This document shows, one piece after another, positions 10,116 through 21,391 of a stretch of DNA of 27,500 nucleotides. Both the position numbers and the translations under genes were made by a program. The stretch spans positions 6,972,399 to 6,999,898 of the forward strand of contig NC_135567.1 of the NCBI RefSeq assembly GCF_964340395.1, read 5' to 3'. This stretch comes from Glandiceps talaboti (lineage: Eukaryota; Hemichordata; Enteropneusta; Spengelidae). Each line of letters opens with the position of its first letter. Positions within the stretch are counted from its first letter, which is position 1. The notes beneath the pieces are model-generated. The model ran no database searches and was not told the DNA's origin. It was given only the letters and a program-made list of their open reading frames with translations.

Positions 10116-11395
10116 GTGTACGTTACCACTATTTGTAATGTCCGTTACCAATGTGTTATCAGTGATATAAGAATTAAGTAAATGGATCGGTATGATTTTA
10201 TTAGTCAGTGGTATAATAAAATCTTTACTGACAAAAAGAGTTGCAAATCAATTTACAGAAACGAGACTGTGACGTGGATAATTTGGAGTAACAAGATTTT
10301 AACTAAAATGAATCCTGACAAAATATATATGTTGTATAAATTGCGCATGATATGATATTTAAAAATGAATGTAGTTATTTTCTTTCACCCAAGACTTTGT
10401 AATATAATCATTATAGACAATTATGAAAAATTATCCGTGGAAATTTATTTGAAAATAAACATAACATACACTTGTGAATGTAACATTATTTTGTCTGAAA
10501 TGTACGTTACCTTTTGTAACGTACATTTCGCCTATTACAGATGCAAAATTCTATACTATGCCGAACAGCTGAGCCGACACTGATGTACTACAACGTAGAC
10601 TTGAATATTATCTTCCAAAATATATACATCTTTGTCAGCAAGTATTTCTACTGCTGTTGCCATGAAAAAAAAACTTGCAACATACCACACAAGCGGTGAA
10701 AATGTGCGTCTGAATGGCGATATAAATTGAACACAGCCCTATTCTGCGTGGCTTGCTAGGAAATGGCAGACGACAGTAAACACGTGATATCCCTAGAATA
10801 AGTTTGTTTACGTTTTTTCTCCTTCAAATCGTGAACTCAGTAACGTACATTTTTTTCACATAAATATTCCACTCCAAATTGACCAGCAAGTGCTTGACTA
10901 TACCATTACTTTGTCAGCTTTTGTAAGTTTAAGACCTCTATATGTCTATCTGTGCCTCTTACCCATTTTCTGATCGATAACAAATATATAGGGAGTAACG
11001 TACATTTCCCTACAAAATTACTCTGCCACTTACATACCTTTGCAACGCATTGGCATTGCGAACTATCAATGTATGACATTCTCAACATGTACCGCGAATT
11101 CTTGGATATGTATCGAATATTTAGAGTCATATTTTGTATATATCAGGTACAGAATTATATGTCATCAGATGCTGTTGATTTTCGGTAACGCACATTTCGC
11201 GCGACCTAGAGACAACCACATTTCTGTATATAAAACATATATTTGAAACAATGTGGGAATCGCTTTCCATGATAAACAAGTTAGCATATTCGTGACCTTG
11301 TTTAAACAAACCGCTTAGGTTTCCTTCAATATTTCAGTACAATTTTCTTATCAATTCTCTAGTTACTTTGGCATCGGGACAGTAACGTACATTTC
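10116..11395. repeat. Cluster 1 of recurrent 14-bp motif GTAACGTACATTTC
   Basis: Sites: 10116-10127 (minus, partial), 10137-10149 (minus, one change), 10497-10510 (minus), 10516-10529 (plus), 10840-10852 (plus), 10995-11008 (plus), 11185-11198 (plus, CGCAC variant), 11382-11395 (plus). Flanks are unrelated, so the copies are not pieces of one longer repeat. Two weaker 10-11 bp matches lie near 7716 and 8279. Function unknown. Confidence 0.7.
10497..10529. repeat. Perfect inverted pair of the recurrent motif
   Basis: GAAATGTACGTTAC, a 5-nt spacer CTTTT, then GTAACGTACATTTC: 14-bp arms with no mismatch. Confidence 0.95.
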
Positions 11396-12240
11396 ATTTT
11401 TGGGTATATCCATGGGTCTAAATGTATCCAAATAAAATCCGACAATGGAGCAACTTTCGTTTTAAATAGCCTAAGGTACCCTCTTGTCTTGCCACATATC
11501 GTTTCCATATCTCCGTCCATCATTTTAAAGTAAACAACGCTGGACATCAATTGCACCTTCTTATTGGGTTTGGGTTATACTGCTTGCATTTGTAAAAACA
11601 GTGTGACGTCATAACAAGTGGTAGGTGATGATGTCATATGTATAATTGTAAACCTACTGGTTTCAGTAAGTTTCAAAGTAGGGAGAGAACTGCAAAAAGT
11701 ATGGGCAGAAGCGCACGCTACGTGTGTTCGTGCCTGCTATACAAGCGCAGGAGTTGGGGGGTTGGGAGGGGATGTCCTCCTCCCATGGCAAGAGCTTTTT
11801 GAAAAATGAACACCTTTTGGAGGACATTTAGAGCACCATTCGAAGTAAAACCCAACTTAATTATATAAAATTATCACTAATTTAGGGTTTCAAAAGTTTA
11901 AATCATTTCAAGTCATATTAACACAAATAATACTAAAAAAAGATCAAGTACAAAGTGAGAAAATTTGGGGAAAACATGCAAAGTGGAGGCCAGTTACCAT
12001 TTAGAGATACAAACTCATTAAATTATTTGAAAGTGTGTCTCTATTGACTATGTTTGTGTCAATGGAGGCACAGATTTTAGAGTCAGTCAATCCAGTAAAT
12101 TTCAAGGTATTTCATTTCTTATGTGTGTGTATATATAGTGTGAGGGGGTGAGCTATCGAGACACAGTAATAAAATGAAGAGTGAGCTAGTGCATGCGTGA
12201 AAGTTGGAATAATAAAGAAAGAAAGAGATTTGAAGAGGAT
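11396..12240. other. Non-coding stretch
   Basis: No exon or RNA gene can be supported. A G-rich patch (11755-11775, with GGGGGG and GGGAGGGG) is flanked by an inverted CTCCTCCC. Confidence 0.5.
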
Positions 12241-12284
12241 GGCAGACAGGCAGACAGACAGACAGACAAACGGACGGACGGACG

Positions 12285-12342
<58 letters not shown>
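12241..12342 (+). repeat. (CAGA)n/(CGGA)n compound microsatellite
   Basis: Tetranucleotide units; a block of five CGGA (12271-12290) interrupts the CAGA units. Open frames on both strands here arise from the stop-free repeat unit. Confidence 0.95.
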
Positions 12343-12682
12343 ATGGCCGGGTGGAAGGGCATACAGACAGCAAGGGTCATAGGTGTCTGGAATTTTTTAG
12401 GAAGTATTTTTATCGTTTATATCAATAATGGTCCAAGCTACAGATAGGAAAATGGTCAAGTCGTAATCATATTAATTGTTGAAGTCATTGAAAGGTTAAG
12501 AGAGAGAACAAGGCACTTTGTACTAGAATGCTATAAATAAAATGAGATATACAACAGTAACCATTGAAGTCGTTTATGAAAATTCGCCACAAATGCCAAG
12601 TCCATTTTCTATTATCGAACTAAACTCTGAGTGGGTCATACACAGATTTGATGTATATTAGCTCATGTTTGATTTAGTCTGA
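12343..12682. other. Non-coding stretch
   Basis: Nothing recognisable between the microsatellite and the 38-bp tandem array. Confidence 0.5.
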
Positions 12683-12948
12683 AACCAAGTCATGGTATCC
12701 CCAGGTACACCATGTTCTATAACCAAGTCGTGGTATCCCCAGGTACACCATGTTTTATAACCAAGTCGTGGTATCCCCAGGTACACCATGTTCTATAACC
12801 AAGTCGTGGTATCCCCAGGTACACCATGTTCTATAACCAAGTCGTGGTATCCCCAGGTACACCATGTTCTATAACCAAGTCATGGTATCCCCAGGTACAC
12901 CATGTTTTATAACCAAGTCGTGGTATCCCCAGGTACACCATGTTTTAT
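12683..12948 (+). repeat. 38-bp tandem array, seven copies
   Basis: Seven head-to-tail 38-bp units starting at 12683, 12721, 12759, 12797, 12835, 12873 and 12911, with variation at only two positions (TCATGG/TCGTGG and GTTCTAT/GTTTTAT). Each unit holds CATGGT or CGTGGT and, 12 bases later, the inverted ACCATG, so each can form a short hairpin. The near identity points to recent expansion or homogenisation. Confidence 0.97.
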
Positions 12949-14176
12949 AACCATGTTCTCGCGCAATGTCGAATCTATCAAGAAATATTACGAGTTATTG
13001 TATTTGTCCTTTTCTGTAAACATCATGAGAGCAGCAAAGCTACACTAAATTTAACATTTTCATAGCTTGATTGTTATTGGTAATTCAGTGTGCTTTCAAG
13101 TGTTTAAATGACATATCGCAGCCGAAGCTTAACTTTTGTCACGTGGTTAGCAACGGTTGCTGGGGGGTCTCGTGAGATTTCGCCACTGCCGGAATATCCC
13201 TTGTAAATATTGTGTAAATTCTCAGTCACATGAAAATGACCAGAATTACGCCAACTGTTATGTTTTTGTGGAGGCAGATTGACTCAACTACTGTGGTCGA
13301 AAACACCAGTTTAGGTCGCCCTGGCAACCACTGTCTTCTGTACAAGAACGCAGCGCCAGCCGATGTTTACTATAAAAAGCTGAAAATGTCATTGAAGTAA
13401 ACATGCATATAGGGGACTCCCCTTCTAAGTCCCTGGTTTATGAATAATAATGAGGTTGTACACAAAATGGCTGTATGAGGGCAGTAATCCCTTCAGATCA
13501 CTATGGTGACCTCACAACAGACGTAGCTCAATACTTGATGGTATTAAGAGTTGAAAGGACTGTGTAAATTAGATACATTACTGGTATCTTGTGTTGGTGA
13601 TGGAATTACTGTAAACAGAATTCACCCACAATTCACTGAAATGGCTTAAAGAAATAGTGAATGTTTTTCCGACATTTTCCGATATTCCCCGACATTTTTT
13701 GATACTGTTTTTAACATAGCAACCATAAGTATTTGTACATAGAAAGTATAATGTTATGCACTTTTCAAAAATGTATACCATTTGAAAACCAACTAAATAT
13801 TAAGAAAGTTACCGTTAATTAATCCATTGCATGTGTTTACCATTGAATTTAATGGAGAACATGAAAAACGTCGGAAGAATACTTCCTTAGAAGACAGGAT
13901 ATTTTGATCTTTTTTAATAGCAATGCATATAATTAATGTACATAATTTGTGAAAATATTGGGAGAAGAGGAATTAATTACTTTTTCAACTTTTTCGCTTC
14001 CCATGTTAAGCCTATGGGGAAATTAGCTTCAAGTAATCAACTTTTGTATTAACGTATTTTGTGTAGTTTTCTTGACTTAAAAGTAATAAATAAGTGTATG
14101 CGAAGAAATAAATTAAAACAATTGAGAGATTTTTGCTATCATTTTAAGTGAGATTTTCAAATATTCGCTTTTATTT
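12949..14176. other. Non-coding stretch
   Basis: No exon could be supported. A moderately G+C-rich patch (13120-13420) contains GTTAGCAACGGTTGC and CCCTGGCAACCAC, and a possible TATA-like word (TATAAAAA) near 13371; these may be parts of an old dispersed repeat. Confidence 0.4.
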
Positions 14177-14258
14177 TGACAGCCAAGAAGTCCTTACAGT
14201 GCAAATATCGTTTATTATGACAGCCAAGAAGTCCTAACAGCGCGAATATCGTTTATTT
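14177..14258 (+). repeat. 41-bp direct duplication
   Basis: Two adjacent 41-bp units beginning TGACAGCCAAGAAGTCCT, at 14177 and 14218, with a few differences. Confidence 0.9.
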
Positions 14259-14309
14259 TTATGGGTTCTCGTCGTTACATTTTGACGACATTTTCAGAGA
14301 TTATGTATA

Positions 14310-14350
14310 CATAGGATGCGTATTTTCTTTATAAAGGAACACATCCTATG
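14310..14350. repeat. Short inverted repeat
   Basis: CATAGGATG (14310-14318) and CATCCTATG (14342-14350) pair perfectly, and the spacer contains the palindrome CTTTATAAAG. Confidence 0.8.
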
Positions 14351-14530
14351 ATAGACTGTAAGATTCGCCCTCAACGGCCTCCTCTCGCACGACTGTACTA
14401 CTTTGCACTAGTATGTCAGAAACTTCTAAAGATTTTGGCCTCACCCTGAACGAATGATTAGAAGGTCATACAGAGGTCGTTATGAAGATTAGAAATCAAA
14501 TATGTAGAATAGCTTCTACGTCAGGCGATA

Positions 14531-14587
14531 AGAACGAGTGTTGCCATGGTAATATATGTCAATCACTCAGTCGGCAACACTCGCTCT
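14531..14587. repeat. Inverted repeat containing an X-box-like motif
   Basis: AGAACGAGTGTTGCC (14531-14545) pairs 14 of 15 with GGCAACACTCGCTCT (14573-14587). Across the inner edge of the left arm lies GTTGCCATGGTAAT (14540-14553), which agrees at 13 of 14 positions with the RFX X-box consensus. Confidence 0.65.
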
Positions 14588-15829
14588 AAGATTAACCACC
14601 GATAATATCACCATGTAAATAAACATATACACATGTGTAGCCAAAACTGTAACTCTCCTAAAATAACATTCTTGTACTTCAAATTTTCAAATTATTACTT
14701 CCAAGTTAAATGTTAACGAAGTCCACAATCGCCACTTTCACACCTACATGTACAGAGTGTGTGATACTAAAGGGAAAGTCAAATGTACAATCATTTTCTT
14801 ACAATTCTGGTCAAAAATCAAAAATTAAATATCAATTTCTGAGGAAATTGAATTATATACCATTCTAAATTATAAATATAAAATTTATATATGTTTTGTT
14901 TTTTATTCTTACAAATTGTATCAAAATTTAGAATGATCTCATTCAGTATTTTATTTCATAAATTCAGACAATAATAGTCTCTGAAATAACTGGAGAAGGC
15001 GCTCCAGCCTTTAAAAAAAAGTAGTTTACAATGTTTAATTATAATACCATGTATGAGTCAAGTTGAACAAAAAATATGGAATACATACTCTGGTCATTTT
15101 ACATCATAACAATGCACGAATTTGTCATGACAACGCGTGTCTACGTCACTGGTGCTGCTTTGTTTAAAATATGAGTCAAAACGTTTAAAATTACCATTAC
15201 TTTCCCTGATTTGTCTTTGATATCACTGACACTGGTATAACTATGTTATTAGTATTTTCTTAAGTCAGCCGGTAAATATTTGTGACCTAAAAATTGTCAC
15301 TACTTGTCTAGCGTCTCATAGTGACAGAGGCCTCTTCTTTTCATTGACTGAACGATGAAAACTATTGGAGAATAACATCTAATTGTAATAAAATATGATA
15401 ACATGGCACCATTGACAGTGAAAACATACATACCATAGTATTCACATGGAACACATTCTCCCATAAAGTCTAAATTGTCATAGACCCAACACATGAACTG
15501 ACCAAGTCCTTAGACTGGAAGGCTTGAATTAATGTATTCAGGTCAGACAGATAAAAACTATCAGTAACAAACAAGTCTAACCTTTCAACCCACAGTTCAC
15601 AGTATTAGTTACCACTAGGTGGCGCTTGTCCGTTGGAAAATCTAATTGTGTATTCATATGTTAAGGTTATCCAAGGCCATCTATTGTTCACAGTGGCTTC
15701 CGGCAATGTAGCTATCAATGTACTGAATTTATGTTTTGATAGCCGAGTTTGTCATTTGAGATCTCAATAACTCTTTGTTTTTTTTAAATTAAAATGGATT
15801 TATTAGGGAGAGATCAGTTTTCACGGCTA
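14588..15829. other. Non-coding stretch with one CTCF-like motif
   Basis: No exon can be supported. A Cys-rich minus-strand frame at 15494-15300 has a GTATGT donor-like word but no convincing acceptor or partner. Confidence 0.4.
15612..15626 (+). promoter_or_regulatory. CTCF-like motif
   Basis: CCACTAGGTGGCGCT agrees with the bilaterian CTCF core (CCAC.AGGTGGC/GGGGGC). One match in 27.5 kb is suggestive only. Confidence 0.35.
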
Positions 15830-15842
15830 GGGGGGGGGGGGG
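15830..15842 (+). repeat. G13 homopolymer
   Basis: Thirteen consecutive G, followed by further G runs to 15910 (AAGGGGGTGG, GTGGGGGG). Potential quadruplex-forming patch. Confidence 0.9.
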
Positions 15843-16021
15843 CACCTCATTTTGGGACTCAATGAAGGGGGTGGATCATCATTTTTACAAAGTGAATTAC
15901 AAGTGGGGGGTTCACCTTATTGTCAACAACTAAACAAAATCATGAGCCATGCTGCTGTACTAAAATTTCCATACACGTGATAAAATAAATAAAATATACT
16001 AACATATAGAAGCTGTGTGTG

Positions 16022-16430
16022 AATTGTTTGATCAAATTTAGTGTTCGGCTATAGGTTAACTTAATAAACAACAAATTGATGTATCTTCCAAATAAGTTGT
16101 ATTTTTTCACATGTATACATATATTTCCATACATGCCCATAGTACCTGTATATAGTAACCTATGACCTTGACGTTACTGACCAATGTAACTAAACATTGT
16201 ACAAAAAGGTCAGAGAGGTCACACCTAATAGCTTTGGATCCCTGCCATTTATTTCATTATTTGTTTGGATTTGTTTACTTGATTTATTGTGCAGCTATAG
16301 TTTAACTTACCTAACAACATATTGATGCTATTTCCTCAAATGTTGTATTTCTTTGTATTAATAAATATATTCATATATGTACCCATGGTACCTGTATATG
16401 GTGACCTCTGACCTTTGACATCTACATGTA
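16022..16430 (+). repeat. Diverged direct duplication of about 150 bp
   Basis: 16022-16180 and 16270-16430 share the order GCTATAG.TTAACTT - AACA.ATTGATG - GTTGTATTT - CCAT.GTACCTGTATAT - GTGACCT-like - GACCTT. About 250 bp separates the starts. An old duplication or two copies of a dispersed repeat. Confidence 0.75.
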
Positions 16431-18035
16431 TCTTTAAAATCTAAACAAAAAATTATATTGTAAAGTACTGAAAATAGCCGGTTTTAAACAAACAAAGGTT
16501 TGCAAAGAAATGTGAAAATGACGAAACAATTGAACTATGCTGTTAGTGGCATAAACACTAAGAGGACTGAATTTTTTACTGACCAATGCAACTGCGCCCC
16601 CAGTGGCAAGATTTACTGTAACAGTTCTTTTTGGTCGAAATTTGTCAATTCTAGGAAAATCATTCCTGTTTCGTAACTTTTGGGAGTTTTTCGACCAAAT
16701 TCAATGAGTGTGTTTATGGTGTCATGTCTGATAACATATTGAGTCATTATGTTTGGAAAATGTTGCATCATTTTTTAATTGTTGATTTTTTATATACTCC
16801 TTATTAATTTTTTAGTTTTACCAACTCTCTCCCATTTTTTTCAAAGATTACATTTTTAGAAAGCCTATACCATTAGCTTTCAGCAAACATATAGTTTGTG
16901 TGTATATGATTTAGTAGTACAAGAAAACAGGCCTACAGAATGTATACAAAAAAACAACTGAAAAAGCTATGAGAACTTCACCACAGAGGGCAGTATATTT
17001 TGATAAAAAACTGTTTTTTCTCATATTCCTTGATGGAATTTCTTGATGAAATTTTCAGAATATATTATTCAATAATGAATGCATCCTGTCATACAAAAAC
17101 TTTTCCAGAGCACACCTAATATTTATGATGTTTAAATGTTTAAATTAACACTAACCTAATACATAGGTTATACATGTAGAAATTGATACAAATTAATTAA
17201 TTGATAATTGTTTTTTTCTTCCAAGATATACACTAATCTACAAATCCTTGTATCAGAGGATAGAAAATAAGTATATGTATAACATATTATGATATAAAAG
17301 TGTTTGGACCAGTTTACATTTTTGGCAATTATGGTGATTCTAATCTGGCCACGCCCTTCCATGTATTAGAATAGGGAAAACATGAGTTCGTATGGTGACC
17401 ACTGACAAATTATTAACACTTTGACTTTGAATATTGTAATTTCTAATGTTTATATATGTAGATATGGGGAGCTCAAAATAGATTTCATTATGAACATAGC
17501 TATCTTGTAACCATGGTAATTTAATGTCCAAATTGACCTTATAATACCTGCCATGCAAGAAAACCACATTCATTTCGGTGATAGATGCACACACAGTGAC
17601 AGCCCTTATTAGTACTTAATAAGATCCTAGGAACAAAATGAAACTTGTTTTGAATATTACATGATATAAAGTAATACCATCGAAAATCATTAAGTAAACA
17701 AACAAATAATAACAATTTGGCAGGGGTCAAAACATTTGTATATATTCAGGCCATAGATTTGTGTAGCTGTACATATTGGGCAACACTTGGGTCAATTATA
17801 CCACCTTACTTATATCAATAATGAAACCCTAGCACAAAAGTAAAACCTCTTTTGAATAGTTCATGAGTCAAGATATTACCATTAGAACGTATGAAGTAAA
17901 CATAGAAAAAAGAATAATTTGGGAGGGGCCACAATATTTGCATATATTCTGTATTATGTGTATCTGTATATTAGGCAAAACATAGGTCTTTTTAGCACAA
18001 CAGAACTGATAAGGTTCAGAAGTATGGCAAAAAAG
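16431..18035. other. Non-coding AT-rich stretch
   Basis: No supportable exon. The segments near 17700-17760 and 17880-17950 both carry AATAAT.TGG.AGGGG.C / TTTG.ATATATTC and look like diverged copies of a short repeat. Confidence 0.45.
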
Positions 18036-18227
18036 TGTATGTGTCTGTCTGTCTGTCTGTCTGTCTGCCTGTCTGCATGTGTGTGTGCATGTGTGTGTGT
18101 GTGTGCGTGCATGCGTGTGTATGTGTGTATGTATGTATGTATGTCTGTCTGTCTGTCTGTCTGTGTGCATGTATGCGTGTGTGTATATGTATGTATATAT
18201 GCATGCATACATGCATGTGTGTGTATG

Positions 18228-18261
<34 letters not shown>

Positions 18262-18639
18262 TGTATGTATGCATGTGTGTGTGTATGTATGTATGTATGT
18301 ATGCATGCATGTGTGTGTATGTATGTATGTATGTATGTATGTATATGTATGTATGTGTGTGTGTATGTATGTATGTATGTATGCATGTACGTACATATGT
18401 ATGTATGTGTGTATGTTTGTCTGTCTGCATGTGTGTGCATGTAAGCGTGTGTGTGTGTGTATGTATGTATGTATGTATGTATGTATGTATGTATGTGTGT
18501 GTGTATGTATGTATGTATGTATGTATGTATGTGTGTATGTATGGATGTATGTATGTATGTATGTATGTATGTATGTATGTGTGTATGTATGTATGTGTGT
18601 GTGTATGTGTGTGTATGTATGTATGTATGTATGTATGTA
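18036..18639 (+). repeat. 600-bp compound microsatellite (TATG / TGTC / TG)
   Basis: TGTC units at the start, then TATG units broken by TGTG and CATG steps. The 4-bp periodicity without stops keeps all frames open on both strands, giving long Cys-Met-Tyr-Val or Thr-His-Ile-Tyr reading frames that are not genes. Confidence 0.97.
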
Positions 18640-18915
18640 AGTAATGAAGTATGCACCAGTTTGTCTGTCTTTGGACACGATACCTCAAAAACCACTGCAT
18701 ATATAAAAATGATATTTGCTTGACATCTTCCATATGGTAATCACAAGAACTGATTAGATTTTGGTAATATTAATGAGCGGGCATTTGCATAAGCGATGTT
18801 TTTTTTTTTAGAAATTAGGCTTTCTGCAAATTAAACGTGATTTTGTACATGCATTATCCATAACAAATAAATGAGTCCAATGTAAACCACTGTAAAGGGT
18901 GTAAAATAACTATCT

Positions 18916-19681
18916 GAAATGTACGTTACATCTGGGAAGACCACAATATACATGGAATTATACAATAAAGTTTTTGTAATTTTACGATGTTACCTTATGT
19001 GTATTTTAACTGAATCTCATTTTATGTGAAAAGCCGTATTATGGCTGTGGTTGAATTTGTATTTCGTAGCAGTACTGGTCATATGTTATATGTGATATTA
19101 TGATTATTAGGAATTTTGTGGCATCGGGTGCATCAAGCGTCTGCCATTAGGTGTATGTAAGTGACATGTCGTTTCACTTCAAATCGTTTTACTTAACATA
19201 GTAACTCAATATCTACTAAACCGATGTACCATAGTTGAAAGTGCAAACCCCTTTAGAAAACGAATTGTTTGTTCAAATTTATCACCATTGAGTATGTAAC
19301 GTACATTTCAACTGTAAGAACTGAAAACCTTTTATATTTTCCAAGATTAGAGACGTCATTAGAAAAACCTTTAATTTGACATTTGTGTTGACAACTTGAC
19401 ATAACATACGTTTACGAAGACCATGTACTGAAAACGACCCCATGAAAATCCCATTATTACCCCATGATAACCACATTATAGTATATTTTGCGCATGCGTA
19501 GATGATTTTCAAAAGAAAAATCAAAACGGTCTGTTTTTTTCAGAAAAAGTAAGCTTTTTAGATTAAAATGTTAAAGTAACGACTGTCCATTTTACATATC
19601 ATAATCTCAAAATCGCATTTTTGACACTTAATTTTGTCTTTTAACGAACACTGAACATATAAACACGGTAACGGACATTTC
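18916..19681. repeat. Cluster 2 of recurrent 14-bp motif
   Basis: Sites: 18916-18929 (minus, perfect), 19296-19309 (plus, perfect), 19668-19681 (plus, GGAC variant). The minus site shares the extended word TCTGAAATGTACGTTAC with the site at 10494-10510, 17 bp in all. Spacings of about 370 bp are similar between the three. Confidence 0.7.
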
Positions 19682-19847
19682 CTTGAAAATCCTTAGTCTG
19701 TTTCATGAAACTTTGTTTGTGGAATGTACTGTTTATATTGATCATAACTGCTGTAATATGAATATATGAAATGTAAACACAATGCTAAACGTCGCCTAAA
19801 GTCCGTATAATGTTATATCACACAATTCACATATCGGCAGAATTTAT

Positions 19848-20066
19848 TTATGGTATCGAACATTTCATGATGTATTGTTCATCAAACAGAGATGCCATTA
19901 TTTCAATCATATTGTGATCGTCAAGGTTTTTTTCTGCCTTGCTTTTTGAGACAGATGAATTTAATTTAGTTGTGACTAGTTTAGCTTTTCGGTTTTTATT
20001 CTTTTTCTGTGCCATGATTGGTTTGGTTGGGTACAGTTTGTTCAATAGTACTTTGAATTCTAACAA
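19848..20066 (-). CDS. Lys-rich small ORF, unassigned
   Basis: Seventy-two codons, Met at 20066, with a Lys/Ser-rich middle (MAQKKNKNRKAK, SKSKAEKNLDD) and a short acidic-hydrophobic end. No family recognised. Composition differs from the AT-rich surroundings only slightly, and no splice partner or promoter was identified. It could be chance. Confidence 0.15.
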   Translation of the reverse strand: MLEFKVLLNKLYPTKPIMAQKKNKNRKAKLVTTKLNSSVSKSKAEKNLDDHNMIEIMASLFDEQYIMKCSIP

Positions 20067-20303
20067 GTCCCATTGTTTTGCTAATTGTGTCTTTCATATA
20101 ATTGGGACGCTTTGATATGGGAACTATGTGTTGTCTTGAAGACTAGAAGATTCACTTGTGTTGGTGTCCGATTTCGGAGATATGTCTCTCTATTCTTATA
20201 TTAGACTCCATCTATTGAGCGAACTACTTCTGATTCATTTTATCCTCTTTGTGTCAGTTTGTTTATGAAGAATTCCATTTTGTTTTTGAAATTTTCTTCG
20301 TTT

Positions 20304-20333
20304 AACCATGGATGTATTAATACATCCATGGTT
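20304..20333. repeat. Perfect 30-bp palindrome
   Basis: The left arm AACCATGGATGTATT (20304-20318) is followed directly by its exact complement inversion (20319-20333), with no spacer. Confidence 0.97.
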
Positions 20334-20588
20334 TAACTTACTGCATGTTCGTATGTATCTCATTGTTTGAGTTTGGGCGACACGATTGTCTGTGGAGTTA
20401 CTGGAAAGTGTCAGTTGGTTTAGTATTTATTTTTGATATCCAATCTCTTAGGTTTTTTTTTGAATCTCAGACCGTTGTGAATTACCAGCAGGTCAAGATG
20501 TACCACTTCCTTTTCCGAGCTGACCAACGAAAATTTAAATGTTTGGTGTATCATTTATGGTTTCACTCAATTAAAGCGGAGTGTCGGG

Positions 20589-20596
20589 TATAAAAG
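20589..20596 (+). promoter_or_regulatory. TATA box (TATAAAAG)
   Basis: A canonical TATAAAAG flanked by G+C-rich sequence, 138 bp upstream of the ATG at 20734. Two very short upstream reading frames intervene. Confidence 0.4.
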
Positions 20597-20733
20597 GCCC
20601 CCTAACTTCGCGGGGGTTATTGTCAAATTTGAATACAGACTGTTAACAACGTCTTGATTCCTCTCTGAAAAGTCGTGATAATAATGAGCAACTGGTGATT
20701 TTCGTAATAAATTTGGTATGTGTAGACTTGTGA

Positions 20734-21057
20734 ATGTCTGTTGAATGCAGGTATGGTCACAGAAAGGTGATATTTAAACATGGTAGAGACAATTTGGTAC
20801 AAAACACGGTCAAACTGGGTCTGTTCGTTACTAGTGAAAAGTCGTTACTTTTCAAACCCGGGATTAAAACGCCTGTCAATCACACTTGTTCAAATAAGGG
20901 TACGTTAATCCACGAAAGTTTGTGTAACAATCAACGTTATCTTGAAGTAAATATGATTTGTAATCAGTACCTCTCCATGCCCAAGCATAACGGTACATGC
21001 ATGCTTGCTTTCAGAAAACATCTCTGCATTATTCCCGATGTCTATGCATATAAGTAA
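20734..21057 (+). CDS. Unrecognised 107-codon ORF downstream of a TATA box
   Basis: Intronless frame from ATG 20734 to TAA 21055-21057. No domain recognised. It has six Cys and a basic N-terminal half (MSVECRYGHRKVIFKHG). Support is contextual only: TATAAAAG at 20589-20596 upstream and AATAAA at 21264-21269 and 21273-21278 downstream on the same strand, which would make a compact transcription unit of about 0.7 kb. It converges on the minus-strand ORF at 21392-21832. A chance ORF remains quite possible. Confidence 0.25.
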   Translation: MSVECRYGHRKVIFKHGRDNLVQNTVKLGLFVTSEKSLLFKPGIKTPVNHTCSNKGTLIHESLCNNQRYLEVNMICNQYLSMPKHNGTCMLAFRKHLCIIPDVYAYK

Positions 21058-21263
21058 CGACTGAAAGATCTCAAAAAACAGAATAGCGAACACTACTAAT
21101 AGGTTGATTTTAGCGTCTAACTGTTCAAGGAAACAACATTTTTATCAAGAGGATTTTGTTTACACCGGGCCATGTACTTCCACTGACCAAGTTTTCTGAC
21201 ATACGGAACGTGCAAACGATCAATTGTAGTTTTTGAGTCTAATTGTCAAAGTAGGATAGTGAA

Positions 21264-21278
21264 AATAAAACTAATAAA
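21264..21278 (+). promoter_or_regulatory. Two polyadenylation-type signals
   Basis: AATAAA at 21264-21269 and again at 21273-21278, about 210 bp after the 20734-21057 frame. Confidence 0.3.
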
Positions 21279-21391
21279 CGGTTAGGTCGGTAGTTCTCTT
21301 TTTGGAATATGTGGTGGCCCTGAAAAGGGCCGTTTGGTTTGTGTATGCCTTCGCACACGAATACATAGTAACTTACAAACAACGTAGTACA

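Noticed and set aside
11140-11180. Minus-strand CTGATGA that could start a hammerhead ribozyme core
   Set aside because: No matching GAAA segment or flanking stems.
12119-12447. Four overlapping frames over the CAGA/CGGA tract
   Set aside because: Same cause: tetranucleotide repeats without stops on either strand.
15300-15494. Minus-strand Cys-rich frame with a GTATGT donor-like word
   Set aside because: Upstream frame is closed by TAA and the only acceptor-like word is weak; too short to support an exon.
16595-16625. Second CTCF-like patch (GCGCCCCCAGTGGCAA)
   Set aside because: The spacing of the core is off by one base compared with the consensus.
17868-18733. Open frames of 200-275 codons on both strands
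   Set aside because: Produced entirely by the stop-free 4-bp microsatellite units; the proteins are monotonous repeats.
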